This document shows positions 16,828 to 25,300 of a stretch of 64,000 nucleotides of DNA, piece by piece. Source of the DNA: Methylovirgula sp. (GTDB lineage: Bacteria; Pseudomonadota; Alphaproteobacteria; Rhizobiales; Beijerinckiaceae); NCBI RefSeq assembly GCF_037200945.1, contig NZ_JBBCGP010000001.1, forward strand, positions 1,424,501 to 1,488,500, read 5' to 3'. Position 1 is the first letter of the stretch; each line of letters opens with the position of its first letter. The notes under the pieces are model-generated. The model ran no database searches. It was not told where the DNA came from and saw only the letters and a list, made by a program, of their open reading frames with translations. Position numbers and translations under genes: made by a program.

Positions 16828-18990
16828 TTGGCAGCAGCTTTGACGGACCTCTCGTACGCGGCTGAGAGAGCAACAGATCCCAGCACGCCGGACGATCTGC
16901 TGCTCTGTCTGCAGTTTCTTGCCCGAAACTATGAACGACCGTCGTCGGAAACCGCGCTGACCGCTGGTTTGCCGCTTGTCGAAGGCCGATTGACGCCGGA
17001 ACTCGTGCCGACCGCTGCAGCCCGCATCGGTCTCGGCGCGAAAATTCTGAAACGGTCGCTCGCCGAGCTCACGCCCCTCTATCTGCCGTGCATCGTATTC
17101 ACGAGCGCAGGGCGCGCGATCGTTTTGCTCGAATGCACGCCCACGACGTGTCGGGTCTATGCACCGGATTTCGATTCGATCATGGAGGCGCCGCGGGTCG
17201 AGATCGAACATCATTATTCCGGTCTCGCCATTACGATCACGCCGCTCTTCGGCCGCGGCGCGGTCGATCCCGGCGTTCCAACAGCGCTGCATCGCGGGCA
17301 TTGGTTCTTCGGCTCTCTTGCGGTGCATTGGCGAAGTTTTGCATCGATCGGTCTTGCAGCGGCCATCATCAATATTGTCGGCATCGCCACGCCGCTCTTC
17401 ACGATGAACGTCTACGATCGCGTGCTGCCGAATACGGCGATGGCGACGCTCTGGGTGCTCGCGATCGGTTTCGCCGTCGTTCTGACGTTCGACCTCGTTC
17501 TGAAAACGGCGCGGGCGCTTCTCCTTGATACGGTCGGCAAGGTCCTCGACATCGCGCTCTCCAGTGCGATCTTCGAAAAGATCATGAATACGCCGCTCGT
17601 GGCACGATCGAATTCGACAGGCGAATTCGTCAACCGCGTCACGCAATATGAATTTGTGCGCGAGTTTTTCACGTCGAGCACCATCGTGCTGTTCGTCGAT
17701 GCGGCATTTGTTTTCGTCTATCTGATCGTCATCTATGCGGTCGCCGGCTGGCTCGTGGCCATCCCGATCGTTGCGATGATTGCGGTGGTCGGTGTCGGCG
17801 TGCTGCTTCAATATCTCGTTGGCGAAGAAATCGGTAAAGCCCAGACGGAGAGCTCGCTCCGCCATGCGATGCTCGTCGAGGCTGTCGGCGCGATCGAAAC
17901 GATCAAGACCATGCGCGCCGAAGGTCAATTTCTAAGGCGCTGGGATCGGCTGATCCGCGTTGCCTCGGCGACGCAGGAGCGGATCAAGTCGATATCTTCG
18001 ATGGGCGTCAACGTTACGCTGTTCTTTCAGCAGCTTGTGACGATCGGCATCATCGTCGCGGGCGCCTATCGCTTCGCGGATCGCGAAATTACGACCGGCG
18101 CCATTATCGCCGCGGTGATGCTGTCATCCCGGGCCGTCGCGCCGCTCACGCAAATTGCGCTAATGCTCACGCGTCTCCGTTACGCCATTTCCGCGATGAA
18201 GACGCTCAACGGCATTATGAATCTTCAGGACGAGCGCGTCGCGACCGAGAGTTTCGTCAATCGGGCCGTCGAACATGGCAAGCTCGAATTCCGCAATGTC
18301 GCATTTCAATATCCGTTGAATACGCGGCTTGTGCTCGACGGAATCAATCTCACGATATCGCCTGGTGAGAAAGTTGGCATCATCGGTAAGGTCGGTTCCG
18401 GCAAGACGACCTTCGGACGATTGGTGGCGGGATTCTACGCGCCGGCTAAAGGCGAAATCCTCGTCGATGGCGTCGATCTGCGCCAATATCATCCGCATGA
18501 AATCCGCAAAGCTGTCGGTTTAGTCATGCAGGATACCGATCTTTTCATCGGGTCGATTAAAGCCAATTTGCTGCTCGCCAATCCAAGCGCCTCGGATGCC
18601 GACCTCATCAAGGCTTGCAAGCTCGCCGGCGTCGACGATTTTGTCTCGCTCCATCCGCTCGGTTATGATTTGCCGGTCGGCGAGCGCGGCCGCAATCTTT
18701 CGACGGGACAAAAGCAGGCCGTTGCGCTCGCCCGGGTCTTGCTGATGAATCCGATGATTTTGTTTCTCGATGAACCGTCGAGTGCGATGGACCTTGCGAC
18801 GGAACAAAACTTTCTGATGCGTCTCAAGCAGATGATGCGGCCCGATCAGACGTTGCTCATAACGACCCATCGCCACAGTATGCTTGAACTCGTCGATCGG
18901 ATTATCATTCTCGATAACGGGCGCGTCGTCGCGGATGGAAGCAAGGCGAATGTCCTCAACGCGCTCAAGCGGCCGGCGGCGGCGGTCTGA
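16828..18990 (+). CDS. type I secretion ABC transporter (LapB-like) with inactive C39-like domain
   Basis: 720 residues from the TTG at 16828; the frame is open further upstream, but only inside the tolC-like gene. Residues ~15-135 are a C39-peptidase-like domain in which the catalytic Cys is replaced: DDLLLCLQFLARNY stands where a DCGxxCL motif would be. Such dead domains bind the substrate instead of cutting it. Six membrane helices follow, then the ATPase: Walker A GKVGSGKTT, signature LSTGQKQ, Walker B MILFLDEPSS, H-loop TTHR. Length and layout match LapB. It should export the adhesin at 22368 with the TolC-like and HlyD-like proteins. The start codon is the least certain point. Confidence 0.9.
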   Translation: MAAALTDLSYAAERATDPSTPDDLLLCLQFLARNYERPSSETALTAGLPLVEGRLTPELVPTAAARIGLGAKILKRSLAELTPLYLPCIVFTSAGRAIVLLECTPTTCRVYAPDFDSIMEAPRVEIEHHYSGLAITITPLFGRGAVDPGVPTALHRGHWFFGSLAVHWRSFASIGLAAAIINIVGIATPLFTMNVYDRVLPNTAMATLWVLAIGFAVVLTFDLVLKTARALLLDTVGKVLDIALSSAIFEKIMNTPLVARSNSTGEFVNRVTQYEFVREFFTSSTIVLFVDAAFVFVYLIVIYAVAGWLVAIPIVAMIAVVGVGVLLQYLVGEEIGKAQTESSLRHAMLVEAVGAIETIKTMRAEGQFLRRWDRLIRVASATQERIKSISSMGVNVTLFFQQLVTIGIIVAGAYRFADREITTGAIIAAVMLSSRAVAPLTQIALMLTRLRYAISAMKTLNGIMNLQDERVATESFVNRAVEHGKLEFRNVAFQYPLNTRLVLDGINLTISPGEKVGIIGKVGSGKTTFGRLVAGFYAPAKGEILVDGVDLRQYHPHEIRKAVGLVMQDTDLFIGSIKANLLLANPSASDADLIKACKLAGVDDFVSLHPLGYDLPVGERGRNLSTGQKQAVALARVLLMNPMILFLDEPSSAMDLATEQNFLMRLKQMMRPDQTLLITTHRHSMLELVDRIIILDNGRVVADGSKANVLNALKRPAAAV

Positions 18991-19618
18991 CGCTGGCCGC
19001 CGAATCCAAAATATAGCCGACAAGAAGCTTGGCGTCGTTTTGCGCAATGAGCGCGACCCGCGCTTTGCCTCTGAGAAGACGCGCATCGATCCGCAGCGTG
19101 TAGCCGCAGGTCAGTGCGTTCCCCGGCTTGCTGGCCAATAGGTCGATCAGCTTCGGGACCTCTGCATCGAGCGTCAGCAGAGCCGACGAAACGCCCCCAG
19201 GCGAAACGAGCGCGCCTGCAGCCGAGACGAAGTCATAGAATTCGCGATTATGATTGATGAGCTTGCGGCCAGAGCTGAGTACAAAGCAAGGGGAAGGTGC
19301 GGCAAGCGCGGCGTTGATCGAACTTCCTGCCTCGCCATGTTCTTGCAGTGCACGGCAACGCGCGACGAGAAACTCCGCGGCATGCACGCGCAAGGCCGAG
19401 CTTTGGTTGCGCGAATCGCTCCCTGCACGATCGATCGCTTCCTTGATGTAATCCGCGATTTTGATGTTCTTCGACCGCGCCGCATCACCCAGGACCTGCC
19501 AGAAAATTTCCTCAAGCCGGAAACTGGCCTTCCAGCCTTGACGCTTGAGGATGCGAAACTTCAAGGACGAAGCTGAGGCAGGTTCGTTGGCGGGAATTAT
19601 CTCGGCTTTTGATTCCAT
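18965..19618 (-). CDS. RHH-domain regulator with PAS-like C-terminus
   Basis: 217 residues. Residues ~20-75 carry the same ribbon-helix-helix family core as the gene at 3369 (SFRLEEIFWQVLGDAARSKN, IKIADYIKEAI). The remainder looks like a PAS-type sensor fold: PSPCFVLSSGRKLINHNREF, YDFVSAAG, then LLTLDAEVPKLIDLL and a closing beta pair. The gene overlaps the 3' end of the ABC gene by 26 bp on the opposite strand and lies downstream of the HlyD-like gene in the same direction. A locus-specific regulator of the adhesin system is likely. The RHH part is fairly clear, the PAS-like reading is tentative. Confidence 0.62.
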   Translation of the reverse strand: MESKAEIIPANEPASASSLKFRILKRQGWKASFRLEEIFWQVLGDAARSKNIKIADYIKEAIDRAGSDSRNQSSALRVHAAEFLVARCRALQEHGEAGSSINAALAAPSPCFVLSSGRKLINHNREFYDFVSAAGALVSPGGVSSALLTLDAEVPKLIDLLASKPGNALTCGYTLRIDARLLRGKARVALIAQNDAKLLVGYILDSAASVRPPPPAA

Positions 19619-19649
19619 CTTGAAAGTGACCGCCTGGGGACGAGTAAGA

Positions 19650-20981
19650 TCAGCGCTCGGTCAGCGATTCATCGCGCGCCTTGAAAATGGGTTTCAGCAA
19701 ATATTGCAGGATTGTCTTCCGGCCCGTCACGATATCCACCTGCGAGATCATCCCTGGCATGATCGGATACGTGGCGCCATTGTGCCGCAACGTGCTTTCG
19801 TCGGTCGCGACAAGGATGATGTAGAAGGTCTCGCGTGCCTTGTCGTCATAAACGCTATCGGCCGAAACCTGCTGGACGACCCCTTTAAGGCCGCCATAGA
19901 TCGAGAAATCATACGCGGTGAGCTTTACGAGAGCTTTCTGCCCTGGCCGTACAAAGGCGATATCGCGCGGCTTCACCTTCGTCTCGATGAGAAGCTTGTC
20001 CTCAAGGGGAACGATGTCCATCACATGGCTGCCCGCGTTGACGAAGGCGCCAATCGTATTGGTGTCGAGTGTATTGATGATTCCATCGACAGGGGAGCGG
20101 ATGTCGGTTCGCCGGTTATGCTCTTTGGCGCCTTTGATGGTCTCTCCAATGACGGAGAACTCGGCGCTCGCCTTGCTGAGATCAGCCAACGCATCGGATT
20201 GAATCTGCAACGCGGCATCGGCGAGATTATTGTTCGCCTCACGAAGCGCCGCATCGGTGCGCGCGATAACCTGCTGGTTTGCGGCTTGCTGCCCCTTCAG
20301 GTCGACGAGATCGCGTTCGACTTTCAAGAGGTCGGTTTTCGGCGCGATCCGCTTTTGCACCATCGGGCTGATCAGATCGAATTCCTGCTGCGCCAGACTC
20401 AGGCCCTGGGCGATCCGTTGGGCCTCGGACTTTGCCTCATTGAATTCGCGTTGGCGCTCCTCGATCTTTTCGCGAAGGGAGTCGAGCTTTTGGCTTTGTT
20501 CCGCGCGCCGGGTCTGGAGAAGGAGAGCTTCCGTTGCGCAGACATCGGCGGCGACGTTTTTAAGATCTTCGGGGCAGACATAAGGCGCCGTCTGGTTGCC
20601 CGTGCGTTCGATGTTGAGCCGGGCGATTTGGGCTTCGAGGCTGCGTGCCTTGGCCTCGTCTTCGCCGAGGTTGGACTCGGTCATCGTGTTGTCGAGGCGG
20701 ATCAGCAAATCGCCTTTCGCCACGTGCTGACCGAGCCGGACGAGGATTTGCTCAACAACACCAGGCTCCGCGCTCTGGATTGATTGAATCTTCTGCGAGG
20801 GGATGACTTTGCCGTCGCCGCGAGTCACTTCGTCAATTTCGGCAAAGGCGGACCAAATGAGCAGAAACAGGAATAGAGCGCCGATGCTGAAAATCGTGAA
20901 GTTCGAAAGCCGCGCGAGCCGGCTTCCATCTCCAACCTGATAGAGATTCGTATCAAGCGCTTTATTCGGGAGCAAAAACAC
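19650..20981 (-). CDS. HlyD-family type I secretion periplasmic adaptor (LapC-like)
   Basis: 443 residues from the GTG at 20981, which has an ideal GGAGG site 7 bases upstream; the longer frame to 21071 would overlap the preceding gene. One membrane helix (NFTIFSIGALFLFLLIWSAFA) is followed by the adaptor start EIDEVTRGDGKVIPS, a lipoyl-like hairpin (GVVEQILVRLGQHVAKGDLL), a long coiled coil (~105-260) and the C-terminal beta domain (VKLTAYDFSIYGGLKGVV ... MPGMISQVDIVTG). It bridges the ABC and TolC parts. It is on the opposite strand to both, in a block with the RHH regulator and an exported protein. Confidence 0.92.
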   Translation of the reverse strand: MFLLPNKALDTNLYQVGDGSRLARLSNFTIFSIGALFLFLLIWSAFAEIDEVTRGDGKVIPSQKIQSIQSAEPGVVEQILVRLGQHVAKGDLLIRLDNTMTESNLGEDEAKARSLEAQIARLNIERTGNQTAPYVCPEDLKNVAADVCATEALLLQTRRAEQSQKLDSLREKIEERQREFNEAKSEAQRIAQGLSLAQQEFDLISPMVQKRIAPKTDLLKVERDLVDLKGQQAANQQVIARTDAALREANNNLADAALQIQSDALADLSKASAEFSVIGETIKGAKEHNRRTDIRSPVDGIINTLDTNTIGAFVNAGSHVMDIVPLEDKLLIETKVKPRDIAFVRPGQKALVKLTAYDFSIYGGLKGVVQQVSADSVYDDKARETFYIILVATDESTLRHNGATYPIMPGMISQVDIVTGRKTILQYLLKPIFKARDESLTER

Positions 20982-21036
20982 GGCGTCCCCTCCAAGGGAA
21001 ATTAGATATAGCGCGCGCACACGCGCACGATGACAA

Positions 21037-22194
21037 TCAATCTGTAGAGTGAACAGCTGCGTAGATCGCATCCGCGCCGATCTTGCCTGTCGCGAAAGTC
21101 AATATCGCCCGCCGTCCGGATTCAAATCGTACCGGGACATCGATCCATGGTCGTGAGATCAGCAGTTTGAAATTTTCGTCAAAGTCGCCAGGCGTCATCG
21201 ACAATAGAAAACGGAACCAGTTTGCGCCTTGCGTCTGGATTTCCGCGTGCAAGAGTTCGCCGTGAATGTCGCCGGTCTGGCGCGCTTCCGGGTTTTCGAG
21301 CGCATCGATCTTGTCGGTTTTAGGCTGAGACGCGAAAACGACATCCAGGACGAGTTGCGAGGGCGCCGCCCCGGCGGCGGCGCGGCAGCAGACAAATATC
21401 CGTGCCGAAATGTCGGCCGGCGCGCTGTCGATCTTCGCCACTTCCACGGGGCCGTGCGTCTTCTGCGTCGATATCTGCGCAGCACTGTTCCAAGTGACCG
21501 TGCCGACGTCGATCTTTGGCAGCGGCGCGTCCACCCGATCCTCGATCAGACCGGCGTAATATTGATTGGGCGATAAGGCCGGCTGTGTGTTGTCGGCTTG
21601 GTCGTCGGCAGACGGTGGATTGATCACCGCATCGCCCTCGACATCGTCCCATTCAATGTCCGGGTCGGCGAGCTTGCCTTCCGCCGTTGTGAGGGCGGAA
21701 ATGTCATAGGCGGGATTGATCGGCCAGACGATCAGCGATCGCGATGGCGAAATCCGGAGAAAGCCCGGAAATCTCCCGGCGGCAATTGTTTGCCCGGCGA
21801 TATCCCAGTGAAGCGATGGCTCCGGCGTATCAGCGCGGTCCGCCATGCCGATAATTTCGAGACGTCCCATCCAGCCCCCGGATCGCACGTCGACGGCTTC
21901 CACCTGGACAAGTTTCGTCTTGTTGGGCATCGAAGGATGCGGTGACCGAGGCCGTTTGGGTGCTGATCGGGCGGCCGCAAATCGCTTCTGCAACGCTCCG
22001 GCCGACGCGGCCCGTCTGGTCTTATCTGTCTGCGCAATTCGTCGATTTTTGTGCAATTTGTCGGCAGATGTTGCCCGGCCAATTTTCGACTTCTGGTTGT
22101 GAGGGGTCGGCTGGATTTCTGCCGCGTGGGCAGGCGCCCAACCCAGGAGGGCTACAGCAACGCCAATAAGGAAAAAAAGCGCCGCGGCACGCAT
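21037..22194 (-). CDS. exported protein of unknown function in the adhesin locus
   Basis: 385 residues from the ATG at 22194, which begins a signal peptide (MRAAALFFLIGVAVALLGWA...AHA); a longer frame to 22254 only adds an unlikely extension. The mature protein starts with a basic, Lys/Arg/Ala-rich linker of about 70 residues. A beta-rich region follows (GGWMGRLEIIGMADRADTPE, PSRSLIVWPINPAYDIS, GTVTWNSAAQIS, IFVCCRAAAGAAPSQLVLDV, WIDVPVRFESGRRAILTF). No family was recognised. The gene runs towards the HlyD-like gene and is divergent from the adhesin across 173 bp, so it probably belongs to the export or surface-retention machinery. That role is inferred from position. Confidence 0.7.
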   Translation of the reverse strand: MRAAALFFLIGVAVALLGWAPAHAAEIQPTPHNQKSKIGRATSADKLHKNRRIAQTDKTRRAASAGALQKRFAAARSAPKRPRSPHPSMPNKTKLVQVEAVDVRSGGWMGRLEIIGMADRADTPEPSLHWDIAGQTIAAGRFPGFLRISPSRSLIVWPINPAYDISALTTAEGKLADPDIEWDDVEGDAVINPPSADDQADNTQPALSPNQYYAGLIEDRVDAPLPKIDVGTVTWNSAAQISTQKTHGPVEVAKIDSAPADISARIFVCCRAAAGAAPSQLVLDVVFASQPKTDKIDALENPEARQTGDIHGELLHAEIQTQGANWFRFLLSMTPGDFDENFKLLISRPWIDVPVRFESGRRAILTFATGKIGADAIYAAVHSTD

Positions 22195-22275
22195 AAAAAC
22201 ATCCAAGACCAGCCGGTCACCAGCTGATCGTCTATAGAAACAAAGTAACCACATTAGCTTTATTTTAAGACAAGT

Positions 22276-22289
22276 TATATCCGGATATA
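22276..22289. promoter_or_regulatory. perfect 14-bp palindrome in the adhesin promoter region
   Basis: TATATCCGGATATA is a perfect palindrome in the 173-bp spacer between the divergent exported-protein gene and the giant adhesin gene. Its place and symmetry suit a dimeric regulator; the RHH protein at 18965 and the LuxR protein at 12445 are candidates. Confidence 0.4.
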
Positions 22290-22308
22290 TCTAAGGTATT
22301 GCCAGAGT

Positions 22309-22323
22309 CTTGACGCGGTCAAG
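22309..22323. promoter_or_regulatory. second palindrome, near the adhesin start
   Basis: CTTGAC-GCG-GTCAAG is a perfect 6-3-6 inverted repeat about 45 bp before the adhesin ATG. It includes TTGAC, which could also be part of a -35 element, so a protein bound here would block the promoter. The binding protein is unknown. Confidence 0.4.
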
Positions 22324-22367
22324 CTCACGTAGATAGTCCACTTATAATCAATTTTTATGGGTGGACA

Positions 22368-25300
22368 ATGAAAACCGAATCTTTGCCGACACAAGATTCC
22401 GACGCGGCCGGGAGCACCGGGGCTCGTTCAGAGCGGGCGGTCATCCACCACAATTCCGATTTGAGCCAACATCTCAAACAGTACCTCGTTGCGCAATTGC
22501 AGGACAAGAACGCTGGCCAGCCAAATCAGGCGCCAGCGGGCTTCTCGCATCAGGCGCCGCAGGCTTCGTCGTCCGATTATCATCTTCCGCCGGCGGACAA
22601 GATTATTCACGTCAAGCTCTCGGCGGGCGAGACCACCTTCCATGTGCCAGCCAATACGACCTTCGATACGATTCGCATCGTCGGCCACGATCTGGTTCTG
22701 GTTCAGAAAGACGGCACCGCGATCGTTCTCGAAGATGCCGGCGACAAAATTCCCAATATCGAGATCGGCGACGTTGACGTCCCTAAAGTCGCGCTCGAAG
22801 CGGCGTTCACCGCGAATGGTATCCAGGCCGCGGAAGGTCCGTCGGGGAATCCGTCACCTTCGTCGGGCGGCGATTTCGAAGACGCTCGAGCGTCAACTCT
22901 TGGCAATGCTCGCGGCCTGACAGGCTTTCTCGGGGCGGAAGGCTTCAACTTCACCGGGACGTCGGTTCACTATCCGCCGCCGCCTCTGCCGCAAATTGCG
23001 CTCAACGCGAATGCGGAGCCGACGCTCAGGCTGAGCGAAGCTCATTTGACGGGGGCGACCAATGGCGTCGACGGCAGCGATCCGGATGCGGCGCTGACCA
23101 CAATCACAGGTGATTTCAGCGTCGACTTCACACCGACGCCGGACGTCAACGGCGGCGTGGTGACATACGCGCTGTCGATCCAGGGCGGCAACGGCACAGC
23201 ATCGGGCTTCATCGATTCTCAGACTGGCTTGGCCGACGTTCTCGTCAAGAACGGCAACACGATTGAAGGTCACGTCGGCGGCGCCAATGGCGCGCTGGCT
23301 TTCACGATCAGCGTCAACCCGAACACCGGTGTTGTCACCTTCACTGAAGATCGCGCCGTCTCCGAAGCGCAGACCGGCACGAATCCGTCCGCAAACATCG
23401 CGACGATGTCCTCGAATGTCGTGACGTTGACTGCGACGATCACGGATGGTCTCGGTCATCAGGCTTCTGCCGGTCTCGATCTTGGCAAACAGATATCGTT
23501 GACCGACGATGGCCCAGGCATTGTCGCTGATGCCGCCACGGTGCCGGAGCTGACGTTGAGCGAAGCCGATCTCACGGCGGCGACCAACAATGGCGTCAAC
23601 GGCTCGTCGCCCAATACAGCGCTGACCAGTGTCACCGGCCATTTCGCCGGCGATTTCACCGACACCTCCGGCGCTGATGGATTGAAGAGCACGACTTATG
23701 CTCTGTCGATTGCAGGCGGCACCGGCACCGCCTCGGGGCTTGTTGATTCGCAGACCGGACAAGCCGATGTCTTGGTCCAGAACGGCAATACGATCGAGGG
23801 CCATGTCGGCAGCGCCAATGGCGCACTGGCCTTCACGATCACGCTCGATCCCGCGACTGGCGATATCACTTTCACTGAAAGCCGCGCGATCGAGAACAAC
23901 AACACGGGATCGACGGGTCTCTCTCTTGCTGCCGGGGTGGTCACGCTGACGCAGACCCTTATCGATAACGACGGCACGCCCGCTTTGGCGAGCATCGATC
24001 TTGGTGCCAAACTCGCGATCACCGATGACGGGCCGAGCATCGTGGCCAACGCGGCGACCGCGCCGGCGCTGACGTTGAGCGAGGCCGATCTGACGGCGGC
24101 CACCAATGGTGTCGACGGCAGCAAGCACGATGGCGCGACAACTGTCGTTGGTAATTACGCGCAGGATTTCACCGACACGTCCGGCGCTGACGGCCTCAAA
24201 TCAACGACCTATGCCTTGTCCATCGCAGGCGGCTCTGGCACGGCCTCGGGCCTAGTCGATTCGCAGACCGGACAAGCCGATGTGCTTGTTCAGAACGGCA
24301 ATACAATCGAGGGCCATGTCGGCAACGCGGGCGGCCCGTTGGCGTTTATGATCACGGTTGATCCGGCAACGGGCGACATCACTTTCACCGAAGATCGCGC
24401 GGTCGTGCAGGCACAGGATAGCAGCAATCCTTCGGGCGTGGCGGCCACGTTCACCGCCGGTGTCGTGACACTGACGCAGACCCTTACCGATAACGATGGC
24501 ACGACCGCTTCGGCGAGCATCGACCTCGGCGGGAAGCTGTCGATCACCGACGATGGCCCGAGTGTCACGGCAAACGCCACGACGGTCCCGGGGCTGACCC
24601 TCAGCGAAACCCATCTCACCGCGCAAACCAACAACAACGTCAATGGCTCATCGCCCGACGCGACGCAGACGGTGGCCGTCGGCCATTTCGCTGGCGATTT
24701 CACCGACGTGTCGGGCGCGGACGGACTCAAGTCCACGACCTATGCTTTGTCGATTGTCGGTGGCGACGGCACGGCTTCCGGGCTCATCGATTCGCAGACG
24801 GGATCGAAGGACGTACTCGTCCTGAACGGCAACACGATCGAAGGCCATGTCGGCAGCGCCAATGGAGCGTTGGCGTTCACCATCGCGGTTGATCCGGCAA
24901 CGGGCGATATCACCTTCACCGAAGATCGCGCCGTCGAGAATAACAATACGGGTTCGACCGGCGTCTCGCTTTCGGCGGGCGTCGTGACGCTGACGCAGAC
25001 GATCACCGACAACGATGGGACAGTAGCGTCCGCCAATGTCGATCTCGGCCCCAAACTCTCGATCACGGATGACGGTCCGAGCATCACGACCAATGCCGCG
25101 CCGACACTGACGCTGAACGAAAGCAACCTGACCTTCTTCACCAACGGGATCAACGGTACGGACCCGGACCTCAAGCTTACGCACACGAGCGCTGATTTTT
25201 CGAAAGCCTTCAACGACACGTCCGGAGCCGACGGGCTGAAGTCCGCTGCTTACGCACTTTCGATTTCCCATCAGGGCGTGGCATCCGGCTTAACGGATTC

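Noticed and set aside
16789..17928. 379-residue minus-strand open frame
   Set aside because: Antisense to the type I ABC exporter; its sequence is a string of Arg, Asp, Glu and His typical of a mirrored frame.
19545..20783. 412-residue plus-strand open frame
   Set aside because: It is antisense to the clear HlyD adaptor gene; the high GC content keeps the opposite frame open.
22893..24128. Long minus-strand open frame (411 aa) and several others (24648-25271, 27972-28817, 30171-30872) inside the adhesin gene
   Set aside because: They mirror the codon and repeat pattern of the plus-strand adhesin, are made of repeated RDR/GD-like blocks, and have no domain character or ribosome sites.
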